From: Straminergon stramineum
Lineage: Eukaryota > Streptophyta > Bryopsida > Hypnales > Calliergonaceae
Assembly (NCBI GenBank): GCA_963920665.1
Contig: OY987265.1
Coordinates: forward strand, 7,259,001-7,323,000
Length of the DNA stretch: 64,000 bases
Reading direction: 5' to 3'
Below are positions 23,041 through 32,914 of this stretch, one piece after another. Below the pieces are notes generated by a model that saw nothing but the letters and a program-made list of their open reading frames with translations, did not search any database and had not been told where the DNA came from. The translations under genes were made by a program, and so were the position numbers. Position 1 is the stretch's first letter; each line of letters begins with the position of its first letter.

Positions 23041-24882
23041 GGGTGCGGTGTGGGAAAAAAAGTTGGAGGCCCATGTGGTAATAGTAAAGATGTTGGAATC
23101 GAATGGAATTGAATATAATATGTATTTGATTGGACAATGTTGGAATGCAATTGCCAATCCTCTTTTCAATAGGGGTAGTCAAACCTTCTTCACTGCACAG
23201 CCATCAATCTTCAGACAATGGGGACATTGTGGCTCCCCATTGGTTTGTTGTTGGCTCTCTATGGAAGAATATACTTCTATGAAGGAATCTTCTCCATGTC
23301 CATAATTTTTTTTCCTCTGAAGGTGAATAATGCTCCTCCGTTCCTTGTGCTTTGGAGTTTCACCCCTTTGCTACCTTGCACTACAAGCTACAAGCAACAC
23401 CTGCGATTTTGCATCTTGACTTTTTAGCTTAGTGCATTTTCATTCTCCACACCAACTATAAGGGAGGTCACACCTTCTCAAAGGAGAAAGGCTCCTACTT
23501 GGCTCCTAGTTTATCTCAACAACTTCTCATTCTTTATAGAAGTTTCAGATTTGGAGAAGGTGTGATTACCCCTACTCTAAAGTAGATGATGATGTGGAGG
23601 ATAGGAAGAAAGAACGAAGATCTAAGGGAGAAGTGTAGAATACCGATTATTATTTTTTTGTTATAAATTTTTGGTTGATTTTTATGTATCTTTTACTGAT
23701 TTCGATTGGTTGTTTTTGAATTTTGTGTCTTAATTTTGTGTTTTAATGGGCTAATTGAATTCCATTTGGTGTGTTTTTGGATGGTGAATGAATGTTGAGT
23801 GTGTATGCTCTGATTTGGTTGGGTGGTTTCCTAATTGGAATGGTTCAGTTGTCCATCCAAGTACCAAGTTTTCTTATCTGTAATCCAAATGGGTGGTAGT
23901 TCTGTCCAAGTCGGATTTTTAAGGGGGGGGGATCAAGTCCAATTGGCTGGCTGATTGGTGAGATAATTCCAATTTGGAATCGTTTGTATTGGGGCAGTTG
24001 TCTTTGCAGTTCCAATTTGGTAGTTAACTGGTGGTTGGGTTGTTTCTTCCAAATTGGTAACCACCAAATTTGGAATTCCTATTTGGTCTGATTTTTATTT
24101 CATTTGTTTTTACCCATTGATGAGAGTTCTCAAGCAAAAAAAGTTCAAGCAAAAAAGTGAAATTAACTTGTCCAAAAGCCTCCCTGAATTAGAGCTGCCT
24201 AGAATTTGGATGCCCCCCAAAACATTTTTTTCAATTTTAAACACTATAATCTCACAATCTATGTGGTCAAAACCTCCCATTTTTTTACTACAATATAATG
24301 AAGTAGTCTAACATGAGATCTTATGGTTAGATGCAACAATTTTTCATTTTTCATTTTTAGGGAGCTTTTGCCATCAAAACAACCCATTTTGAGTGTTTTT
24401 TGGAGAATCATAATTAAAGAACTTTAGGGATTAAACAATGTGTTTTTCTTCCAATTTGTTGTCAATTTATACCATAAAAATGGGCCTTGCACCAAGCCCT
24501 TAGAACATAAATAGTAAAATCTTGGATGAATTCACCAAAATATTTCAAATTAATAAAAAAATCTTGGATGAAATCACCAGATTGTGGATGACAATAGAAT
24601 TATAAATATGTGATATTTGTTAATGTGATATTTTCTATCCAATATGTGGATGAATGTTGAAATTTGAAGCATTACTATAACATTTAATATCGTCACTTTG
24701 ACACTTCACTAAAAATGTAAGAGAAAAATGTTCCTCAATTCCTCTCATCACTTGTAGGAGCTCTACCTGTCCATCTGCGCGTCCACCCATCCGCCCTAAG
24801 ATATACGGAGGTGCGATCCATCTAGTCCTCTCAAGGGGCATCATGCCAATTGTCCGAGTGGTCAGTCGCCCAGCTGCTAGGG
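23041..24882. other. AT-rich intergenic DNA with one dispersed-module copy
   Basis: A copy of the 100-base module lies at 24231-24330. The stretch at 24845-24882 (TGTCCGAGTGGTCAG...) resembles a tRNA A box but has no matching B box or cloverleaf. No gene is recognised. Confidence 0.45.
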
Positions 24883-25114
24883 CCGGGGTGGATTGCCCCT
24901 CTTGCTTGTCCCCAAGTAAAAATCCTGGATTTTTTTAATTTTTCACACATTATAAAATTTGCAAATTCTAAATTTATATTTGCAATCAGAAGCCCCAAAT
25001 TAGATAGGAGAGGTAGAGAAGATGAATTAATGAAGCACAAAATAGGGGGTCTTTTTTTTACATGCCCCCCTAGAATGACTTGGGGGTATGAGTGAGGGGG
25101 TCAATCCACCCCGG
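24883..25114. mobile_element. MITE, 232 bases, TIR CCGGGGTGGATTG
   Basis: The left end CCGGGGTGGATTGCCCC is the reverse complement of the right end GGGGGTCAATCCACCCCGG, with one base missing. A second copy with the same ends lies at 27404-27632. Short non-coding interior; superfamily not determined. Confidence 0.72.
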
Positions 25115-25287
25115 CAGTTGCCACGGGGTCCTTCCGTCATCGGTGGGTCCCACCCCTCCCCTCGTCCCATCCAGTAACTTAGTCTAGTGTAGTCATCCCC
25201 ACGGTATTGCAGTAGCAGCTACTGAGCAGGGCTTTATTTTATTTTACAGACGACTTCTTTTTAAACGTCAAAGCGGATGTTTTGTGT
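25115..25287. other. Short GC-richer spacer
   Basis: Nothing recognised between the MITE and the 200-base repeat. Confidence 0.4.
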
Positions 25288-25483
25288 CCAATGGATGACA
25301 AAGAATCTCTCCATGTAGGACAAATTTACAACTATTCATCTTTGGAATTTTGTGAGAAAAAGGTAGGTCTTCTACAAGAGTATGAATTCTAATGAATATT
25401 TATTATTTTTTTTAAAGTAGATGATGTCACACGGTTTAGAAAAGGGAGGATTTCCATAGGCACCAGTTTGTCCTTTAAGGGTT
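25288..25483 (+). repeat. 200-base dispersed repeat, direct copy of 20470-20665
   Basis: See the partner at 20470-20665; same order of shared blocks, ending CCTTTAAGGGTTAA. Confidence 0.8.
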
Positions 25484-26195
25484 AACTTAGATACTTTAGG
25501 GATGCCATCATTGTCACCACTAAGGGACTTGCAAGTCGACCACTACTCTACTAACTGTTTTTTGTTCTTCTTTAATTTGCTTTTGCATTTGCATTTTTTG
25601 AAACAAAAGGAAACACAATTTCATTGCAAAAGGAAGAAAAAACAAAACCAATAGCCATGCAAGTAGCTTTACTATACTAGAGGAGCGCATGAGGAACTTT
25701 AGGGCATGTCAATATGGTGCATTGAAATGTGCCAACTAGGTTTTTTTTTGGATTAGTGTCCCCTATGTTGGCTTCACTATACATGACAAATTTTGGAGGG
25801 ACAGATTCACAATTAATGGTCAAATTTTGATAGATACGGCAAAATTTTGCCAAAAAGAAAGCCCTGGTGCAAACCTCTGTGCCAACCTAGTATCAAAGTG
25901 ATTGGAAAAAATGACATTGAAATGGCCTCTGCTATCAAAATGGCATCAAACTAGACTAGCCCAACTTTTATGATGTGGTTTTGCGAACTAGAGGGTTTGT
26001 AGTAGTTTGTTTTAGACACACATCAAACAAGATTTCATTGCAAAGAGGAAAAATTACAAGCCTACTTGCTAGCTAGAGGTGGCATGGCAAGACACGGCAC
26101 GAACCAAAGTTTAACTTAACCTTTAAGCACTTCATTGTCTACTTCAATCTAGACAATGAACAAATTGAAATCCAAATTTCATCCTCAAAAGTACT
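25484..26195. other. Intergenic DNA with two inverted SINE-like tails
   Basis: Minus-strand copies of the tail TTGCAATGAAAT lie at about 25600-25650 and 26015-26065 (the second as GGCTTGTAATTTTTCCTCTT on the minus strand). No gene is recognised. Confidence 0.45.
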
Positions 26196-26655
26196 TGGAT
26201 GAAAGTCATCCTAATTGGTAGAGATACTCTATTAAGTTGTTCTCCTATCTAATGGTTGGATTTGGTGTTACTAGAGTACAATTTTTTCTAAAATTACAAA
26301 TGTGCAAGGATGTTAAGTAGTTGACCCCCGGGTTGACCAAGTCCAAATTGCATGCATGGACTCAATTTCAAAATGGGATTTGCAAAAATGAGGTCATAGA
26401 TGTAAAGAACACAATTTTTTTAAATCACTACGTTAAGAGAACCTCATTTCAAATCCATTCCAACAAATTACACCCAAAAATTGATAATAGTTTGCTTCTA
26501 ATCATATTTAGAAGGAATTCTTAAATTTTCCTTTCAAAATTTATAAAAAAATATTGGTGATAGTATTAGTGAATCTACCCATATAGATGAAATTTGCAAC
26601 TCAAAATCTACATCTTCTATTCATATATCGATTCCAAAATATTCTTGTAAAGAGC
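26196..26655 (+). repeat. 450-base dispersed repeat, inverted copy of 18433-18880
   Basis: Partner of 18433-18880 in opposite orientation, 7.3 kb away; alignable end to end with moderate divergence. Confidence 0.75.
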
Positions 26656-27403
26656 ACTTTATAATGATTTTTCTCAAATTGTCAATTTTAGAGAAGACTA
26701 GACATTTTTGGGTTCATTTTCTTTTATAGTAAACAAACAACTAACATTTGCAAAGATTTTGGAGTTGCCCCCTTAATTTTCCTCCTTTTTCTAGTGTATA
26801 AAGAGCCCAAGTTTTTTTCCAAGTTGCATCATCTCCTCATCAAATATCTCTCGGTTCATTTCCTCTAATCTCAAATTCTTACCAATCACTTTCCTACAAC
26901 TCCAAAATTATGGAAAAACTACAATCTTCTTCTTTCAAAGATTTGCCAGTTTTGAAACTCAGTTTCAAATTTCATTACATTAGATAGATACAAACAATAG
27001 AGTAAGGGATGGCTACCATGACCATCTCCTAGGTGATCCCCACCTTGTCCAAGAACATACCTATCTCAAAGGTATTAGCCTTGGATTCAAAATGCCAGGT
27101 GGCTAAAATTTAGGCAATTTCATGAAACGGTGTCTCAATATCCACCTTTTTCTTTTTGCACACTAGTTGGTTGTTGATCCTTCCGATTTATCATTCAGTT
27201 TTGGATCCTCCATTTTCTCACTCCAGCTAGTAATTTTTCCAAGAGCAGCACTCACTATTAATGAACTAATTGGTAGCTCCCTCCAACATTGCAAATGACT
27301 CTCTTGGTACTGCTTTTTTGCTTTTACTTTTTTTGACACAAATGACATTCTACTTCTTTTTAGGGCTGGCTTCCATGTGGAGTTAAGGGCCAGTGAATTG
27401 GCA
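26656..27403. other. AT-rich intergenic DNA, nothing recognised
   Basis: No coding frame or structured repeat was identified. Confidence 0.4.
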
Positions 27404-27632
27404 AGGGAGGATTGACCCCTTCTTGCCCCAACTAAGGATAAATGTAAAAATTGCTCTCTATTTTGTGCTGGTGTAAATTTTATATCTCTTCACCTCCCCC
27501 AGCTAATGTGAGATCTCTGTTTCCTTAAATGAACATGAAATTTTCAAATTTTATCATGGGGTGGCATATAAAAAATTTCCATGGTTTTCTCCAGGGGTAA
27601 AATACAAGACAATAAGGGGGGTCAATCCACCG
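27404..27632. mobile_element. MITE, second copy of the 24883-25114 family
   Basis: The left end AGGGAGGATTGACCCCTT and the right end GGGGGGTCAATCCACCGTG form diverged inverted repeats matching the first copy. The interior also shares CTTGCCCCAA...AAGTAAAAAT-like blocks. Confidence 0.65.
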
Positions 27633-27684
27633 TGAATCCCACCAATCAATAGTGGAATGAGTGTTTGTTAATTAATTATTTATT

Positions 27685-27770
27685 TATTTAATTTTATTGA
27701 TGCAAGTAAAACTAAATTTCATTGCAGAGGAGAAATTACAAGCCTATCAGCCTCAAGTCAGTGACTCGGT
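27685..27770 (-). repeat. Inverted SINE-like tail
   Basis: On the minus strand: GGCTTGTAATTTCTCCTCTG, then CAATGAAATTTAG, then an A-rich run. Same tail as at 13781 and 22105. Confidence 0.5.
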
Positions 27771-28367
27771 GTTTCTAGAACTCCCATTCCACTGCTGATC
27801 GGTGGGCTTCACCGCCCCTCCACTCCAATCCACATGGAAAGCCGACCTTTATAAGTGCTTCCCCAGCTGGCCGTGTTTGGTTATTATGCTGTGCAGTGTG
27901 CACTCCACGTACTACTTTGTACTTCCAGCTGCTGGACGGACGGACGGACGGTGTCCCTCCCTGTGTGGCTGGAAGAAGCTTTATTTAGTTCTGGTCAAAC
28001 CTGAAAGGAAGTTTCCGTCCTTCCAATCCAAGTGTCACGATGGACTGGGTGGCTGGTGTGTGATAATAAAGGCCCCTGAGTGAGTGGTAACCGATCTGAT
28101 TTCCAAAATTTAGAGCATGGCCATCGCGGCCCTCGCACACTGACGCGCCATACCAGTTTGCGAGGGCCCTTGTGTAGTGAAGGCCCGAGAAAAATTCCCA
28201 GCCCCCCACCGTCCCTCGCTGTAAGGCCACTTCCAACTTATGTCAGGGCTATGTGTAATCATTTCGTTCTACTGCAGCATCTGCATGCTCTCACTATTAA
28301 TTGCCCGTTTCCAAAATTGCTGTGTAAAGTCATATTTAGACAAAGATTCTCCACAATCTCTGGTTTA
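27771..28367. other. GC-richer intergenic patch, no gene recognised
   Basis: Contains a (GGAC)n run at about 27933-27952. Overlapping open frames at 27802-28083 and 28080-28379 lack recognisable motifs. Confidence 0.4.
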
Positions 28368-28865
28368 GAGCATCCTTAGTGCTACCCTGTATATTGGCTT
28401 GGTAACTATACAATTAACTTTTGAACTGTAAATAATTAGAACTTGAAAATTGTCTCGTTGGAAGTGCATCTACAAAACCTTGGAGAAGGTCCAAAAATAT
28501 TCAAATTTAGACATTGGACAAGTATCTCAAAAACAAGGTAAAAATCAGAAATTACAGAGGTCTTAGCAAATCACGGTTACCAAAGCAATGTTTGGCCATT
28601 GACCCTCTAAATGTGGCCAAATGTGGAGGGTCAATGGCCAAACATTGCTTTGGTAACCGTGATTTGCTAAGACCTTTGTAATTTCTGATTTTTACCTTGT
28701 TTTTGAAATACTTGTCCAATGTCTAAATTTGAATATTTTTGGACCTTCTCCAAGGTTTTGTAGATGCGCTTCCAACGAGACAATTTTCAAGTTCTAATTA
28801 TTTACAGTTCAAAAGTTAATTGTATAGTTACCAAGCCAATATACAGGGTAGCACTAAGGATGCTC
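28368..28865. mobile_element. Foldback MITE, PIF/Harbinger (Tourist)-like, TSD TTA
   Basis: Two arms of about 240 bases (28368-28607 and 28626-28865) are reverse complements with only about three mismatches around an 18-base loop. The termini are GAGCATCCTTAGTGC and its complement. They are flanked by TTA on both sides (28365-28367 and 28866-28868), the 3-bp duplication typical of PIF/Harbinger elements, whose plant MITEs often begin GAGCATC. There is no coding capacity. Near-identity of the arms implies recent insertion, and a transcript across it would make a long hairpin. Confidence 0.9.
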
Positions 28866-28868
28866 TTA

Positions 28869-29326
28869 GATCTGGTATTCAGGAAGAGCAGTTGTTGATA
28901 AGCAAGTGTCTTCGTTGGGGGAGTACGTAATAATTCATTCATACAGTAGTAATAAACTAATAATAATAACATTGACCAGCCAAAGCATCATCATAATAAC
29001 CGACTAAAGCCAGACAGCTGGCCAGGAGTCCAGGACCCGCCTTATCTTATCTGAAGTTCATTGTACAGTACTGTACACAGGACAGACAAGGAAGACCTGC
29101 ACCCGTACCTCCTTAATATCACACAAGGACCTCTTTACTATCACACCCGCATTTTGTGGCCAAACTGCGGAGAGAGCTAGCTTGCTTTGTACGTGTTGTA
29201 CGTTTTGAAGTAAGTTAGGAGGTCCTTTCCAAAGTGAGTTGATGGACGTGGCCTAATTGTGGGTGTCTAGTGACAAACTATTTGGGGGCGAAGCTTGAAT
29301 TCAAGAGTTGGAACAAGGAAAGGCGC
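28869..29326. other. Intergenic DNA, nothing recognised
   Basis: No gene or repeat was identified. Confidence 0.4.
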
Positions 29327-29660
29327 CACAATTTGTGGGTGGGAAGGAAAGGGTCCATTGCCTAGAAGTTCAAGGACAAAAATCAAGGTTTTATTCTTTT
29401 TCTATAAGTGGGATACCACATTTCACTATCACAAAGTACAGTGTTTTAACCCTTGAAGATTTGTTGGGGACTATATTTGACTTTTAGAAAAAGAGTCACA
29501 ATTTGTGGGAAGGAAAGGGTCTGTTGCCTAGAAGTTTGAGGACAATTTTTTATATTATTTTAATATATATTTTGAAATACCACATTTTCACTATTACAAA
29601 ATGGGGTGATTTAATCTTTAAAAGTTTGTTGGGGATCATACTTGATTTCTAGAGTATAGA
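29327..29660 (+). repeat. Tandem duplication, period 170
   Basis: Copies start at 29327 and 29497 with CACAATTTGTGGG. They share GGAAGGAAAGGGTC, TTGCCTAGAAGTT, ATACCACATTT, CACTAT-ACAAA and GTTTGTTGGGGA-type blocks. Copy 2 is more AT-rich and diverged. Confidence 0.8.
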
Positions 29661-30271
29661 TTACTTACTAAAAATATGGAATTGGATTGTCATTTTTGTA
29701 ATCAACATATTTCATTTGGATGCATTTTATCATCTAGGACTTACTATGCTCAAATATGACAATGTATAAAATAGAATGTGTGGTGATTTTGCAACTTCTC
29801 ATATATGCAATAAAGATTGAAATTGGAAGTACTATGTCTCATTGAACTTGGCTTATGTATATATTCAAACTATTGTCACTACTATATATTTCAATTCTTG
29901 TACCTTCTATGTCAATTACAAAAGAAAACATATTGCAATCCAAATTAGGCTTTACAAACCTTTTAAGGGTTATAGTGTATAAGGGCCATTAGAAGAAGAA
30001 TGAGGCATGAAGAAAGGCACCAACTCCCGGACAATGGAGAACACTGGCTGAAACCACTTCATTTTTTTTGGTAAATTTTACCCCCCTCCCCCCTGGTCCC
30101 CCCAATTGGAAGGCCTCAATTGCACAAGATAGTTTAATAAAATAATTTCTAAAATTTTTAAACATTAAGATAGTAAAAGAGCCACAAAACATACTTGCAT
30201 ATGTCCATCACTATCTTAAAAAAAAGTTAAAAGCACGTCAACTCTCATTGGCAGTCTCAAACAACTCTACA
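29661..30271. other. AT-rich intergenic DNA, nothing recognised
   Basis: No gene; one C-rich tract at about 30080-30105. Confidence 0.4.
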
Positions 30272-30274
30272 ACT

Positions 30275-30460
30275 CACTAGAAGAAATTTACGTTATTCCA
30301 ACTGATGTTTTTTTGTTCAATCTAACACAATTGTGTTGGAAATAATGCAGATTTTCAGAACTATTAACAAAAACAATGCTGAAACTACATTATTTCCAAC
30401 AAAGTTGTGTTAGATTGAACAAAAAAACATCAACTCAAATAACACAAATTTCTTCTGGTG
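30275..30460. mobile_element. CACTA-type MITE, 186 bases, TSD ACT
   Basis: Starts CACTAGAAGAAATTT and ends AAATTTCTTCTGGTG, its reverse complement with one mismatch. Most of the element folds back (GTTCAATCTAACACAA pairs with its complement). ACT is duplicated at 30272-30274 and 30461-30463, the 3-bp duplication expected for CACTA (En/Spm) elements. Confidence 0.88.
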
Positions 30461-30599
30461 ACTCCCATTGATGGATGAAAACTTGGAAACTTGTGGCGAT
30501 TTGGGGCATGAATTCTTGTGACTATTCAAGGCCCAAATGTAAGTGATGGAGAACAGAAAAAGACACATTTAGGTACGACTACTTTAGTACTTCTCTGAC

Positions 30600-32416
30600 T
30601 AGATCCTCACCTGCGTTCGATCCCACGACGCTTGCTTCTTCCCCAAATGCCGTGAAGACGAATTCAACTTGAAGATTCCACTGAGTGACGCCGCATTGGG
30701 TCGCTTGCTTGCTGCGAAACTCTCCATCCCAAGTTCCCCAACCCCAGTGATGACTTTTTCTCCCACAAGTGCGTACTACGTCGGCATGCCTTGATATTCT
30801 TCAAGTTGGACCCAGCCAGCCCTTGTACAATTCCGTCATTTCCATCTCCCAATCATTCTCCTTTGGGAATATGACAAGCATTGGTCCAGCTGAGGGAATG
30901 CTGAGCACTGCAACAGGCCCTCCTCCTCCTCAGAGTCCTCACTCCCCTGCAAGCAAATTCGGTGCACGGAACCAGTCAACAACACCTCCAGGCACTGGTG
31001 TGTGGTGCTCGTGAGCTTGTTGATCTGATGAGTTCTCTCCTACGGCAGTTTACAAGTCTCAGTAGGTCAGTAACAACCAGTAAGGGAAGAGTACGCCAAA
31101 TCAAACCAACCAACCTAAGAAAATTGACAGTATGTACAGTACTATAAGTCTACATTTAGGGACATCAAATGTACAAATAACAGGACAAAGGGTCAGCTGT
31201 GGGTGCACTTAAAATTACACTCATTTCACTTTCCCTAACAAAATTCCCCTCTGGCACTTTCCCAGCTCTGCGGAACCTCAAGAAGCGTGGGGAACCAAGA
31301 TCTACACCAGCCCTAGTTTTCAGACAATCTCAATTTGGTGCATTGAAATATATGCCATCTCAATGGCAGAGTATGACCACGACATAAGACTAATTCCTGC
31401 ACCCTACAGTAGTTGAAAAGTACACACGAAGTGCTTCAAATGCAGTTAACCATTTAAAAAAAATGAATAAAAATGAATCTACTTGTTTGAGGAATGAATG
31501 TCGGGACAACATCTGAGGATTTGGCATTGAACACTGAACTGGATAATCAAGAACTAGGATCGCCTTTCCATGTAAACAATTGCATTGAAAGAAGACGCAG
31601 GAGCTTTGATGGAGAGGAAATAAGAAATATGACAGATGGTTCGTAACAAATTGATAACGGACTCGACAATCGGCAAAATCAATATTCCGGTCATGAGGAA
31701 TGCCCCACCTCACAATGTAATGAAATACATGGAAAAATGGACAGAAGACCTATGTTGGGAAGGCAGTAAGAAAAACTTACACAGACAATCCCGTGGGAGC
31801 AAATTAAAGAACTAACAATTCTAATAATCACGGTCAGAAGTATAGCATCAGAAAGCGGAGAAGAGGAACCCAGAACGCAACAAATTGATAACGAAATTGA
31901 CAACAATTTCCAAGTCAAGTGGAGAAATTCCGATCAAGAGGGAATGTATCAGCAGATATTGAGAGCGGAAAAAATAAGATACTGCAAACAATCATGATTT
32001 ACGACCAAGAATCACGGGAACAAGCTCATACGAGGGAAGCCATGATATAAAACTCCGTTTAGAGAGAAATTACTGAATGATAACTCTTGTATTCGCAACA
32101 CTCGCGACCCATCTATGGTATACAAATTTCCCGGTGGCAGAGACACAACGGCTACGTTTCTGATATTTCTACTCAGTATTTTCTATCAACACCGAGGTCT
32201 AATCTTTCTAAGGAACATGTCTTCTTCTCCATTAGAGAGCAGCTGTACATAGCAATATAATTGGTGACAGAGTGCAAACACAACTATGTACAATAATCTC
32301 CGGATGAGATTAGAGTACATTGTTGTGCCGGCACTAAGCCACATTCTAAACCTAATTCATCAGTGAAATCTTAACTAGACAAAGCTTCGAATGGCAAGTA
32401 CTTATAACTTGTCAAT
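30600..32416. other. Mixed-composition DNA downstream of the second VQ gene
   Basis: Includes the probable 3' untranslated region of the minus-strand VQ gene. Open frames (30769-31014 plus, 31390-31713 minus and others) have no recognisable domain and no clear splice structure, so I call no gene. Confidence 0.4.
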
Positions 32417-32914
32417 TCAATAAGCGGTCGAAGGGAAAGTGAAGGAGCCTTCTCTACTAGATTGATTGAAGGAGGAAATTGTCGGCGACAGCATAGGCAT
32501 GAAATCCAGAGTGACGTACTTCGGCCTCGTAAGCGAGGCGAGCAGCTGATTACTCACTGGAGTTCCGAGCGCCTCACTTGTCGGTTTCAAAATTTGAAAT
32601 TCCCGCTTAATAGGCGCCGGTGAGGGCGACATCGGGGTGTCTTCGTCTTCGTCGTCCTCCATCCTCTCAACTTTAGGTTCATTTCCAAAGAATTGATAAG
32701 TGGAAATCTCTTCTTCCACCTCGGGTCGCCCTGTCAATTTCTGTACCAAATCGAGAAACTCTTCCGGTTTAATCTTGTACACTTTCGGGGAGTATGTGTG
32801 AATGATGCGCGGTTTTATGCATCCCCCGGGTTTCGCAATTTGCAAGCCAATTGGCGGCCTTTGTGCTGAAGATTTTCCAGCGCCTAGCTTAATATCGCAG
32901 CCTCCCATGCCCAT
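32417..32914 (-). CDS. VQ-motif protein (paralogue 2)
   Basis: From the ATG at 32914 (a second in-frame ATG is at 32908) the frame encodes 165 residues. The core HTYSPKVYKIKPEEFLDLVQ continues KLTG, with the VQ signature FLDLVQKLTG at about residues 61-70. An acidic stretch (MEDDEDEDTP) and several SP/TP sites (PMSPSPAP, ALGTP, MLSP) follow. As in other VQ proteins the expected role is a nuclear cofactor of WRKY factors, modulated by MAPKs; this is family knowledge, not shown here. It is intronless and lacks the 24-base duplication of paralogue 1. The C-terminal RPKYVTLDFMPMLSP block aligns with SPRLVTLNFLPLLSA of paralogue 1, so both ends of the gene are shared. The frame stays open 14 codons above the ATG (to a stop at about 32987) without an ATG. 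Confidence 0.9.
   Translation of the reverse strand: MGMGGCDIKLGAGKSSAQRPPIGLQIAKPGGCIKPRIIHTYSPKVYKIKPEEFLDLVQKLTGRPEVEEEISTYQFFGNEPKVERMEDDEDEDTPMSPSPAPIKREFQILKPTSEALGTPVSNQLLASLTRPKYVTLDFMPMLSPTISSFNQSSREGSFTFPSTAY

Noticed and set aside
24845..24900. tRNA-Ser/Leu-like start (TGTCCGAGTGGT)
   Set aside because: No anticodon stem, no T-loop consensus and no acceptor pairing; interrupted by the MITE at 24883.
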